Shown: positions 23,752 to 34,080 of the stretch, piece by piece | Layout: every line of letters starts with the position of its first letter | Position numbering within the stretch: position 1 is the stretch's first letter | Origin: Lycium barbarum | Taxonomy: Eukaryota > Streptophyta > Magnoliopsida > Solanales > Solanaceae | NCBI RefSeq assembly: GCF_019175385.1 | Contig: NC_083344.1 | Coordinates: 11,684,725 to 11,748,724, forward strand | Length of the DNA: 64,000 bases | Direction: 5' to 3' | Program-made: the position numbers and the translations under genes | Notes under the pieces: model-generated | What the model was told of the DNA's origin: nothing | The model's database searches: none | Seen by the model: the letters and a program-made list of their open reading frames with translations, nothing else

Positions 23752-24086
23752 AAATCGACCTCATAGGGCGTCATACTACTTCGGGAGAGTTATGTTTTTA
23801 TAATCGTCCTTTGTTGACTTTCCGACATGGCTCCTTCACCAACATGATGAGGTAATTTCTTCACGTCACTGATTCAAATGCCCTCATAATTTATTTTCTC
23901 ATACCCCACATAATCACAGAACCATAAGCTGTATTCTCGTAACAGACGAATGCTTTTTAGATATCATAATCGATATCATTTCTTGTTATTCCCCTCGGTT
24001 CCTTGCCACGTTATCATAATCCAACTTCATACCATGCACTTTATTCCAAACGGATTCATAATTGGAATAGGACGCATAGAAGCGTA
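23752..24086. other. Beta internal spacer, no gene
   Basis: This is non-coding text between the 42-bp array and the polypurine tract. I see no motif beyond ordinary AT-rich sequence. Confidence 0.6.
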
Positions 24087-24525
24087 TTAAACCGACTCGT
24101 AATCAAAGTCAGGTATACCGAGCTATGGCGGACAGATTCGTGGTCAAAATACGATGTATGGGAGTGTATCGGACAGATCCGAGATCAGAGTCAGACGTGC
24201 AGAGATTTATCAGACGGATTCATAGTCAAAATCAGACATACAGAAATGTATCGGACAGATTCGTATCAGAGTCAGACATACGAAGATGTATCAGACAGAC
24301 GCGTGATCAAAATCAGACGTACAGAGACGTATCAGACGGATTCATATCCAGAGTCAGACATACAGAGGTGTGTCAGACAGATTCGTAATCAGAGTCAATC
24401 ATACAGAGGTATGTCAGACATAAACGTATTCAGAGTTAGACGTACAAATATTTATCAGACAGATTCATGATCAGAATTGGACATACAGAGATTTATCAGA
24501 CGGAAACATAATTGAGTTCAGAAGT
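24087..24525 (-). repeat. About 42-bp tandem array in beta internal region
   Basis: Roughly ten imperfect units are built on CAGACGGATTCATAGTCAAA and then ATCAGACATACAGAAATGTAT (plus-strand reading). Because the unit is a multiple of three, it makes fortuitous open frames on the plus strand, 24003-24470 and 24125-24388. These are not genes. Confidence 0.85.
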
Positions 24526-24849
24526 ACAGAGGCATAATAGGCAGAGCCTTATCAGAATCGGAAGTGCAGAAGTATAACATATAGAATCTGGATTAAAATC
24601 AGATCACTCCTATTAAGGCTCCAGTGATTTATGAAAATTTCCCTTATTTGTAAACTTGTTCGCCAAGTTGTCATACAGATCGTCTCACGTGTCGCTTATC
24701 GACTCTTTCAAAGATTCCGCTTATTCACACTTCTTATCCTTCGTCTTTCCTACTGTCCATACTCATTTTCTTTTCCAGACATCGTCATACCAGACTGAGT
24801 TATAATGTAATAGGGGTTTTTCTATTCCTTGACAACATTCGCGTACTCA

Positions 24850-24872
24850 CCCCCCCCCCCCCCCCCCCCCCC
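24850..24872 (-). repeat. Homopolymer run, about 23 C (G in element sense)
   Basis: An uninterrupted C run on the plus strand gives a G run in the beta RNA, able in principle to form a quadruplex. Its length may be unreliable in the assembly. Confidence 0.85.
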
Positions 24873-25218
24873 GCTTCGTTTTATCTATTCGGTTTAGTAA
24901 AACCTTTCGTCAATCACAATTTTAGTCGCCGGGACTCGGTTCTTGACCCATATGGGTACCAGACGAAAATCATACACATATACATACACACATACATATA
25001 CATTTGCTAGTATCTTACTGGCGAACACCTCCGACCGTTATTCAAATTCGCTCAATTTCCGAGCGGTATTGCGCTTTTTATTTTCGCCCATTTAGTCTGC
25101 ATCGGTCTGCGCAACTCCTGTAAGGGCACTAGTTACTCCACACATTCTCTTTTCCCTTAGGTTACCCTAAATTTCCATTTATATTCATCATACTTACACT
25201 TGTGAAAAATTTTGCATT

Positions 25219-25325
25219 ACTTCCCAGGGGGGTCACCCATCCCAGAATTGCCCTGGCCCTAGCACGCTTAACCTCGAAACTTTCATGCATTTTGACGTGT
25301 TAGGGCTAATATAATTTCGTCGATT
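25219..25325 (-). ncRNA. 5S-rRNA-like sequence inside beta
   Basis: On the minus strand the 3' two-thirds follow plant 5S rRNA closely: GGTTAAGCGTGCTAGGGC (A-box region), then GGATGGGTGACC and CCTGGGAAGT (C-box region). The 5' third is degenerate but keeps the same spacing. It lies in sense orientation in the beta internal region, downstream of gag. The flanks are collinear with those of the 5S-like sequence in gamma at 55263-55364. Whether RNA polymerase III transcribes it is unknown; it is not a normal 5S gene. Confidence 0.7.
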
Positions 25326-25552
25326 GCCCCGCACGACCTTTGTCACATAATTTTAGGGCAGATCGGGGTCTTAGCAAATTTTCGGGAAATTCTCATAGTG
25401 GGTCCCACCCCGGGCTAAACCATACAATTTCCATATCGCCTTTTCGAATTCTCAATGTCTATCAGGTTAACAATTACCTTGCTCTTATTAATACCCAGAA
25501 GAAGAAAATCACATAATATAATGAAGTATAGACCCATTCATACACATATTCC

Positions 25553-26215
25553 TCAAGAAAAGATCACTAACATACCTGGGTGTGCGCTTGAAGACGCTCC
25601 TGGGTCCTGCCGGCCGGTCAATGCAAATACGCGGTTCGAAGGACCGCTGTAACCAGAAGCTGCACCACGACCTCTGCCACGACTTGCTGGCGCTGGTGCT
25701 GGTGCTGGTGCTCCTCGCCCCGTGGGGCGTATGACTGCCGAAGGAGAAGATGAGCCAGCAACTGACCCAGCAGGCTGAACTGAACCTGAACCACCCTTAT
25801 GCGGGCACTCTCTGACACGATGATCTGGGCTGCCACAAAAATAACAAGCGCCTGTAGCGCGATAACACTCCCCCGGGTGAGGCCTCCCACAATAAGAACA
25901 TGGGGGTATGGGTGGCCTCGACTGACCGGGAACTCTGCTCACCTGTGAGCCTGGAACTCTAGAGCTCTGTCCTGAAAACTGTGGGGGCGTACTGTGTGCT
26001 GGCTGGGACGAATACCTGTTACCCTGCCGCTGAGAAAACTCGCTCTGAAATCCCCCGGAGTACCCGGCCGATCTGGCTCTCTTAGGCCGGCTCCTGTCGT
26101 GACCCCTATCAGGCCGACGTTCCCTACGTCGGTCCTCCATGCCCTGGGCGTGCGCCTGCACCCGGGCAATATGCATCCCTGGCTGAGAAGCCACCGCCAG
26201 GCAGCTATCAATCAA
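25553..26215 (-). pseudogene. Beta gag, C-terminal part with zinc knuckle
   Basis: This continues the Gag reading in another frame, starting at MIDSCLAVASQPGMHIARVQ, which joins naturally to the end of the upstream frame. It contains a basic RRRERRPDRGHDR stretch, a first CSYCGRPHPGEC cluster, and a CX2CX4HX4C zinc knuckle (CYFCGSPDHRVREC) around residues 118-131. An alanine-proline and RGRGRG-rich tail follows. The frame ends near residue 220, about where protease should begin; no protease follows. The knuckle would bind element RNA in the particle. The frame break between the parts looks like a single lost base near 26215-26235, so Gag is probably not made as one protein from this copy. Confidence 0.8.
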
Positions 26216-27006
26216 ATAGTCATCCAGCCCATCACATATCGGTGCACCCTATCGGCCATATCCGCTACTATAGCGGGTGCATACCTAGCCAGTGAGTCGA
26301 ACTCTAGGTTGTACTCTCGAACATTCCTACCGTTCTGTCTCAGGTGCAAGAATCGATCAACCCTAGCTCTCCGTAGCTCTGGAGGCAGAAAATGATCCAG
26401 AAAAGACTTAGTAAACTCAGCCCATACCGCTGGGGCAGCATCGTCACCCCTGGATAGCTGCCAGGACTCATACCAGTTTGCCGCTACCTCATATAACCGA
26501 TACGAGGCCAATTCAAGGGACTCAGTCGGCGACGCCTTAATCAACCGTATCGTGCTCTCCATCTTTCTAATAAACTCCTGGGGGTCCTCTTCGGGTTTTG
26601 TCCCGGAGAATTCTGGAGGATTACATTTCAAGAACTCACGAGCCCTGGAGCTTTCATATCTGTCCGCACGACCACCCCCAAATCCTTGCCTGCGAACCTG
26701 CTCCGCCATCAGTGTGGTCAATAACTGAACCGCATCTCGCATAGCCCTGTCCTCCGCCCCTGGCTGTGGAGCTGGAGGCTCGGGCACTGGAACCCTGGGA
26801 GCTCGCGGTGGAGCCGCCCTCTGATCAGCAGCTGCTGCTGCTCCAATCTCCTCTGATAAGGGCGGTGTAACAGAGCCGGCTGACAGGGGCTCATCCTCAA
26901 GCGCCAACCGCGCACTGGCCCTGATAACTCTCTGGGCCCTGCTGGTTTCTCCTACTTCCACCCCAGCTTTGCCCTTCTGGGCAGCTGTTGCCTTCTTCGG
27001 AGGCAT
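26212..27006 (-). pseudogene. Beta gag, N-terminal capsid part
   Basis: It starts at MPPKKATAAQKGKAGV (ATG at 27006; an in-frame ATG 12 bases upstream is less family-like). Residues 60-110 are proline and alanine rich. The retrotransposon-Gag core then runs from about residue 125: NPPEFSGTKPEEDPQEFI, ASYRLYEVAANWYESW, FLDHFLPPELRRARVDRFL and the REYNLEFDSLARYAP helix. The reading ends at GWMTI by frameshift just before the segment that continues in the next frame. The family is firm. The product would build the particle shell. It overlaps the following frame by four bases, which fits a one-base deletion better than designed recoding. Confidence 0.85.
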
Positions 27007-27114
27007 CGCTGAAAACATAACAAATCGTCAGGAGGGGGTCATCCTACTAATACAGTTCTATCGCACGATCTAAGATTCAAAGAAGGGTAACATCCTAGAT
27101 GCCCTGTAGCCTCC

Positions 27115-27150
27115 TGTTTATAGATGTGGTGCACAACACATCGATAAACA
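27115..27150 (-). promoter_or_regulatory. Beta leader stem-loop with GTGCAC loop
   Basis: In sense, the 14-nt arm TGTTTATCGATGTG pairs with its downstream partner at 13 of 14 positions. The 8-nt loop TTGTGCAC holds the palindrome GTGCAC. It lies 44 nt after the primer-binding site, before gag: the place and shape of a retroviral dimer-initiation stem-loop. Confidence 0.65.
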
Positions 27151-27193
27151 AGACCCTACTAGACACGGCCTGTAGACATACCGAGGACTAACC

Positions 27194-27205
27194 GCTCTGA
27201 TACCA
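27194..27205 (-). other. Beta primer-binding site (tRNA-Met)
   Basis: The sense reading TGGTATCAGAGC lies four bases from the end of the 5' LTR at 27210. Confidence 0.9.
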
Positions 27206-27209
27206 CTTC

Positions 27210-30200
27210 TGTCACGACCCAACCCCGTGGGCCGCGACTGGCATCCTAACTGGATACCCATATGTACCTATCTAACAAAATCGTCGTGCCAGACAGAAAA
27301 TTCAAATAGGTGTTTACAGATTCAAGCCAATACAGATACGGCGCGCGCGAAAATATATATACCTATGCATACTGAAACTTTTGCATGAGCCGATGAGGCT
27401 AACATAACAGGCAGAATCACAAAATCGTACGCACCTACCTGAACAGTTGTAACCCGTAACCCACATACATATCTACAGGCCTCTAACAGACATACAGAAT
27501 CATATGACGGGACAGGGCCCCGCCGTACCCAGAATTATCATACATACAGAATATACAGATGTCGGAAGATATATACCAAAAGTATTCGCTCCGGATCAAA
27601 GGAGCTCTTCAAAATAGCAGAATCTGAACCCTAGACTAGCGGTGTATCTCCAGGTGCGTCTGTACCTGCGGGCATGTAACGCAGCCCCCGAAGAACCGAG
27701 GGTCAGTAAGAAAAATGTACCGAGTATGTAAAGCGGAAATGTATCAAACATAATCATAATCTGGACCAGAAACACAGAAATATAATAGACAGAATCATAA
27801 GTCGAACAGATAGACGGAAGTATACCGGACAGAGTCATAATCCAGACGGACAGACAGAATCATGGTCCAGACTGACAGACAGAATCATAATACATACGGA
27901 CAGACAGAATCACAATACATACGGACAGACACATGTGTGCCGGACAGAATTATGCATGCAGAGTCATACAGAATCATACAGAGTCATGTGCTTATATAAA
28001 TGCTGATAGCACATACATACATACATAGAGATCCCGGCCCTGTCTGGGGGCGCGGTAACAGAACCCGGCCCTCTTAGTACGGGACGCGGTGGACAGACAG
28101 AATCAGATCAGATCATATGCCATCTTGGCCGCCATCCCCATACACAGATCATAATATCATACAGATATAAACAGATCCCGGCCCGCACACCGAGGGACGC
28201 GGTGAACAATGCAGAGGAATATGCACGATAACAGAACCTGGCCCGGGATGCAGTGAAGGAATGCATTGAGACAGCCACAAACAGATTAATGAGAAACCAC
28301 ATACATACAGACTCAACATACAGACTCAATCAAACTGAAGGGTGCCAAACGGCGAGTCAAGTCAGAGTATCCGGATAGTATGCATAATACGCGCCTATGT
28401 CCTACTTGGGAAGGCACAACAAATTATTATCAGGATCAAGTTCTCAGAGGTCCAGAAATCATTTTGTAAGATTTGCATAAAAATAGTCATTTCATAATCA
28501 AAATAATAGTCCAGATGTTTTCTGAGAAAATCGGACAGAACCTAAGTAATTAAGGTTATACAGAAGGCATCGGGCCTTGTGGGCCCGCCTCGGACCAACT
28601 CGAGGCGACATATGTAAATTACTGATAATAGACCGTATGAGGTCATCCATAATCATTTCGAAGTGTTCCGACTCCGTTTGGGAAGGTTTCGTGCAAAAGT
28701 TCACTTTGAAGGCATTTTATAAGGAAATGGTTTCAATTGTACTGAAGGAATTGGAACGGATTTCCATCTCGAATTCCGAGAAACGGAGTCGTACTTAAGG
28801 CTCGCGGCCGAGCCTGTTACATCCAGAACATGCCTAAGAATAAAGGGGAAGGCTTTACATACCTCTATTGCGCCTTACGCTCGCTTGGCTTCCACTCCAA
28901 TTTCGTCCAAAATCTAGAAATGGTCAAGTTTACCAATTGTTAGTTTCAAACTTTTTCAATAGTCCAACTTAACACATACTTGCCTACCGAAATTTCGGCA
29001 GCATTTCCTCTGTATATATGACGACCCCGAGACTTAGCTCGGCTCAATTCATTAACACAACAACCCAGAAATCACATCAATAACAACAACATGCATTACA
29101 ACACACAATTTGGCATCACTAGCCATCTTTCCGGCATAACGAAACATCTTTCGTTTCAACCTTACATTTCCAAACCAAACTTATTATTTTGATATTCATC
29201 ACCCATCAAGGTCATTATAACATGATGCGGAGGCATACCATACCATTCTCACAAGATATACATAAGATATACAAACATACAAACTTTCCATCAAAGCCAC
29301 AATTTATCCAATTCTCCTAACCTTCAACTTACAAGTTCATATTACATTTCCATCTTCCAAATTCATCAACATTAATCATAATTTGCCTCTTGATACTTTC
29401 ATTTCCATCTTTACATAAACCATAACAAAGTTGCATGCTTTCCTACAACAACTTAATAACCATTTTTCCATGACAATAAAGATTATTATCTTTCCATTCA
29501 TTTCACCATAACACACTTAACATACTAACAAGATTAAATTCACACTCCATCATCCACACACACCACACGGCCACATACTATATTCTCCAACTTTCACTAA
29601 TTCATTCCACTTTCATTTCTAATACAATTTCTACCATAACTACACTGGATTTCAACAAAAATTCAAGTCATTATGGACATGCAATTCATGCATATACACG
29701 GCCAACTTTCAAACAACATACCCACTTTACAAACTTCCATATTTCCATACACTCTACTCAATTCTACATATTACAACATAAACCAAACTTAATAACATAA
29801 GAAAATGAATTGTTTCTCACCTTTTCTTCAAGTTTTCCACTTGCTACAAAATCACTTTCTTGCCAAAATACTTACACCATCTTGTAGAGGGTCTTGCACT
29901 TGGTAATAATTTCACAAGAATTGGATTTTTGAATCAAGGATTTGGCTCCAAAATTTTTTTTCTTTCTTTTTCTTTTCTTTCCTCTTCCACCCGAAACTCT
30001 CTCTCTCTTTTTTGCTTGTGTTTTGTTCTTGGTTTCTCTTGAACCTTCTTAGGATAAATATGATTATATAATTCCACATGGAAATTAATTAATCCAAGGG
30101 CTTGGACCCTTGCTTGGCCGGTTGGGTATTCCCATTTGGGCCTCATTTTATTATTTTTTTGTTGAGCCCAATTTGGCTATTTATTGTAATTCATGGGACA

Positions 30201-30364
30201 AGTTTCCAAAATTCCGATTTTTGCCCGTGGCCTCCTTTCGTAATTTCACACCAAAGTACTCATAACCTACCCATTCATATCAAGCAAGGTCCAAATGTGG
30301 CCTTATTAATTACAAGCCAATTTATCTTGCATTTTTCAAATAAGCAAAAATGTCGGACGTTACA
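27210..30364 (-). repeat. Beta 5' LTR
   Basis: This LTR of 3155 bp starts in sense with TGTAACGTCCGACA at 30364 and ends GGGTCGTGACA at 27210. It is collinear with 20565-23715, with scattered substitutions and a few short indels. The text around 29000-29900 is AT-rich with no gene. Confidence 0.9.
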
Positions 30365-30369
30365 GATTC

Positions 30370-31016
30370 CTTTCGTGATTCTTACGTATATGCTATTTCC
30401 ATGCCTTACATACACAGTACATTATTCGTACTGACTCCTCTATTGTTTGGGGGGCTGCGTTTCATACCCGCAGGTTCTGAGATACAGGTTGGTGATCCAT
30501 CTATTAGGATGTCAGCTCAGCGGATGAGGTTGATGCACTCCATTTGTTCCGGAGATGCCAGGAGTCAGCATGGTCTCATATATATATATGCGGATGAGGT
30601 TGATGCACTCCATTTGTTCCGGAGATGCCAGGAGTCAGCATGGTCTCATATATATATATATATATTCACATATGTATGGGTCTGGCGGGCCCTGTCCTGG
30701 CCACGCTGCGTTACATTTTCTGGTAGAGGCTTGTAGACAGTTATTTATTGCCAAATGAGGTCCAGACTTGTGGTTTCACATGTTGTCATAGGTGGTTGTG
30801 ATAGCCTTGCCGGCTTATACAGTATGTTCAGAATATTCATACAAATGAGTCTTTCAGATTAGTTGATAGACGCATGTTCCTTATGAGTTTATCGAGAGTC
30901 ATACGATGGCCCTATCGTCCCATCTATGTTTATGTTAATGTTACAGATGCATGTCAGGTGGTGCTTGACTAGTATGGTCAGGTGCCCGTCATGGTCCTCC
31001 AGTTTGGGTCGTGATA
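30370..31016 (+). repeat. Alpha 5' LTR, part 2, with a 62-bp internal duplication
   Basis: It resumes after beta and includes the conserved R block (CCTTACATACACAGTACATT). The segment GCGGATGAGGTTGATGCACT through CATATATATAT occurs twice (about 30530-30590 and 30590-30660), whereas the 3' LTR has one copy (47221-47290). This accounts for most of the length difference between the two alpha LTRs. It ends GTGATA. Confidence 0.85.
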
Positions 31017-31020
31017 AAAG

Positions 31021-31032
31021 TGGTATCAGAGC
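31021..31032 (+). other. Alpha primer-binding site (tRNA-Met)
   Basis: TGGTATCAGAGC lies four bases after the LTR end. Confidence 0.9.
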
Positions 31033-31076
31033 AGTTCTATCCTAGGGTTGTCTACAAGCCGTGTCTAGTAGAGTCT

Positions 31077-31112
31077 TGTTTATGGGCGTATTGCGTTCCA
31101 CACTTATAAACA
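31077..31112 (+). promoter_or_regulatory. Alpha leader stem-loop, decayed
   Basis: The outer seven pairs (TGTTTAT with ATAAACA) are intact and the inner stem is weakened. The loop TTGCGTTC has lost the palindrome. The position, 44 nt after the primer-binding site, matches the other elements. Confidence 0.5.
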
Positions 31113-31229
31113 GGCGGCTGCAGGGCATTTAGGATGGTTACCTTCCTTTCTATCCTAGATCATGCGATAGAGCTAAGTCACAAGATATGATATTTCCTAC
31201 CCTAAACTTGATTGTTTTGTAGTTGTGAG

Positions 31230-31325
31230 ATGGCTTCTATGGGGATGAAGGCTGATAGTCCAGGGGCTTCCAGAGTCAGCCATGCGTATGATACAGACCC
31301 ATCAGAGAATGTGCCCTCAAGATAG
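31230..31325 (+). pseudogene. Short frame of unknown role after alpha leader
   Basis: ATG-started, 31 codons: MASMGMKADSPGASRVSH, then YDTDPSENV and a stop. The DPSE(N/D)V text and its DNA are shared with the short frame at 54577-54708 in gamma, at the place where gag should begin. It is probably the remains of a longer leader frame of this non-autonomous lineage. I do not recognise a family, and its expression is doubtful. Confidence 0.35.
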
Positions 31326-34080
31326 ATCCATTGGAAGTCATGTCCTCCATAAAGAAAGATCCGTTTGAGATCCAGGAGGAGCCCACTGAACAGGTAAGGG
31401 ATAGACAAGTATTGGAAGATGACCATTTATGTAATCCCAGAGTGACGGTATCCGCAGAATGAGGGTCAAATGAGAACATTGGTAAATCTGAGGGGGTCAA
31501 TATAATTGGTACATTTATAGACGGTGTGGGTGTCACAGAATAACCTGTGGAAGAGCAACCAGATGAAGAACTCCCCCAATTCCCATTTGGTCGAATTGTA
31601 CCGGATCAGAGTTCTCGAGTAGGGCTAAGGTAAGGGTTTTCGTTGTTGGAATTCAGGACTTCAGTGTTTATATAAGGAAGTAAAGTTTATCATTCAGTCA
31701 TTTTGGGATGTTACAGGTAAGTTATGTAATATGAGTATTAATTGTAGTAGTAAATCCAGATTCACTTATAAGGTGTTAAAGAAGAGGAAAATAAGGGGAA
31801 AATATGATTTACGAGTACGTAAACCTCCGTGAAGGGAGTTGATTGATGAAATGTTTAGAAGGAAAAATATGGAATTCTAGAAAGACTGTTTAGATACAAA
31901 TTATGAGACGAACTTTATTACTTTACATTCATTTATAGTAATCAGACCTGTATGGTTAAGTTTTATATCATATGTGTTTCTATATGTGGCCTTCTAAGGC
32001 ATGAGATGTGTTTTCTAGGCTGTGTGTAGGTTTGGTATTGTTATATTTATAAAGGAAACTCTGCCGAAATTTTTCGGGAATCTAAGAGAAATTATGGAAA
32101 CTTTTAAGTAGGATTATGGCGAGAAGAAAGAAAGGGCCTAGTAGCGAGTGATTAGAGATGAAGTTAGTAGTCAATTGCGAGATAAATATAGCAAGTATGT
32201 ATTAAGCTGGAAAGAATGATGATTAGGTCAGGATAGGATAAGAAACATGCGAAAGGAAAATGATGTGCTTGGGGTAGAAAGAAGTTTTATATACCAAGGA
32301 GAATTAAAGAGATAAGCATTCCAGAAGAAGTTTGCAAGTTAGAAGAATTTGAGTAGCTAGCCCTTTTATGTTCAGGTTATTTATCTTGGAACTTACCTGA
32401 ATGGTTACACGATAAAAGTTTGTTATTATTGATCTGAAAGAAAGTGGAAGATGCAGAAAGGAAGAGATTCAGACTATGACAATGAAAAATGAGATAAGGT
32501 TGATCAATGAAACAAAACAACGATAGGTGACGAATGTCCAGTATGTGTGATGTGTGTGATAGGAAAAAGAAAAACATATTTGAGGCAGAAAAGGAAAGGT
32601 AGAAGTGAGGCAGATAAAAAGAACGTCTACTAGAGCAGTAACCCGAAGTACAAAGTACGAGAGAGAATCAAACTTTGTGGATATCCCAGTACTACGCGAG
32701 AATGTTAATAGATGTTATGAAATGATTGGGTTTTCGGATCATATTATAAGTAATATGTGAGTAATTAGATTATGACAAGGGATGTGGGATTATTTGTGGA
32801 GTAAAGTGTCTTACGAATAAAGATTGACTTTACACACAACATCTCTCCAAACGATTCCAAAAGGACCACATATTACCCTGTTACTAATATATTGAGATAG
32901 TAGAGGACAATGCTCCTATGACAATGTGAAATGATCGAAGAAGAGTATGGAATTAGCGACATTGAACTTTAAGTTATAGTTTTACCAAAAGGAAGTCAAT
33001 GGTACTCTGAAATATGATTAGGACTATTGTACTATGAACGAAATCGTTTGAGCAAAAGGATGAGAAGTGAGACAAAAGAAGAAACAAGGTCTGATTGTGA
33101 ATGATCGGTGGACTGACTTTATATCTATGTCAAGACAGCAGCAAATGGAATCGCATCCCCGGTGAGTTATGCGGCAATTTCCCAAGGAAATATTATTGAG
33201 AAAAGGTAAATCAAGTGATGGAAAGTTTGTGGATGATGCGGTACAGGGAACATAGGTTAGTTACGAGCTATATCGATGAGAATGACTAATATGTAAGACG
33301 ATCTATGGGTCTTAGTAGTATCGTGGAAAGAAGCATTAGGATAGAGGCAATTCCCTCATGGTTTAATGGTTGTAGCAATTAGACGAAAATCAAAGGGCAA
33401 TCAAAGAATTAATCTTCGACATTCTGAGGCAATGTGGCAAGCGGAGACATAAGGATGAGATAATACAAGATATTGGCTGTAGAACGGAAGTGAGGCAGAA
33501 AGTCCAACATGGTAGTTGTACAACAATAAGGTAGATTCTGAGACAAAGTTAAATGATGGGCATATGATGGAAAAGCGGTATTAGACTTAAGATGATGATA
33601 GGTGCGGTACAAAGAAGATTACCTATATCAGATTCACTATGTGGATAGAAGTAGTTACCAAAACGGTACTCTTACCAGGCATATTGCGGGGCATGATTAT
33701 CATAGAATTTAAAATCCCTTAAGATGATAAATCATGTGAGTATTATGGATTCTATTCAGGTGTAAGATAAATGAGAATGAGATGGTATCCCCATACAATA
33801 AAAGGTTCATAGGAATGATTTCGTAATGGGAATATAGAGGCAATGATTATAAGATTAAGATTAGGGGGAGAAGCAAATGATAAAGACAACAGGTATCTCG
33901 AATAATTAAGTATGAACAAGGATTGACGAGTTCAGGTATGATGAAGGGCCATACCATAAGAGCGACTTGCGTGTATCTTATGTATACAAGAAGTTCCAGA
34001 ATTTAGGGAACTGAGAAAAGTTAATGCCTTCGTGATGCATGTGTAAGGATAAGTAAGGAAAGAAGATTGTTATAACCAAA
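31326..34080 (+). other. Alpha internal region without recognisable genes
   Basis: This is purine-rich, AT-rich DNA full of stops on both strands. At about 31985-32090 it contains text resembling the 3' untranslated end of pol elements (GGAAACTCTGCCGAAATTTT), which recurs near 34800-34835 in alpha, 44650-44672 in epsilon and 62870-62900 in delta. Nothing else is identifiable. Confidence 0.6.

Larger units (their letters stand above)
20565..30364 (-). mobile_element. Element beta: gag-only (TR-GAG) Ty3/gypsy element
   Basis: This is a complete 9800-bp insertion with GATTC at 20560-20564 and 30365-30369. The LTRs are about 3.15 kb (20565-23715 and 27210-30364) and differ at roughly 40-50 sites by eye, about 1.4 per cent, so insertion is recent. 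The internal region is only 3.5 kb and reads, in sense order: primer-binding site, leader hairpin, gag in two overlapping frames, a 5S-rRNA-like module, a G-run, a 42-bp tandem array, a hairpin and the polypurine tract. Protease, RT, RNase H and integrase are absent. This matches the terminal-repeat-with-GAG class known in plants. It lies in the alpha 5' LTR. Confidence 0.9.

Noticed and set aside
24003..24470. A 155-codon plus-strand frame that looks like a repetitive protein
   Set aside because: It lies in the 42-bp tandem array, antisense to beta; a repeat unit that is a multiple of three keeps frames open without coding.
26205..26240. Programmed frameshifting between the two beta gag frames
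   Set aside because: No slippery heptamer is evident, and relatives (epsilon) read through this position in one frame; a one-base deletion is simpler.
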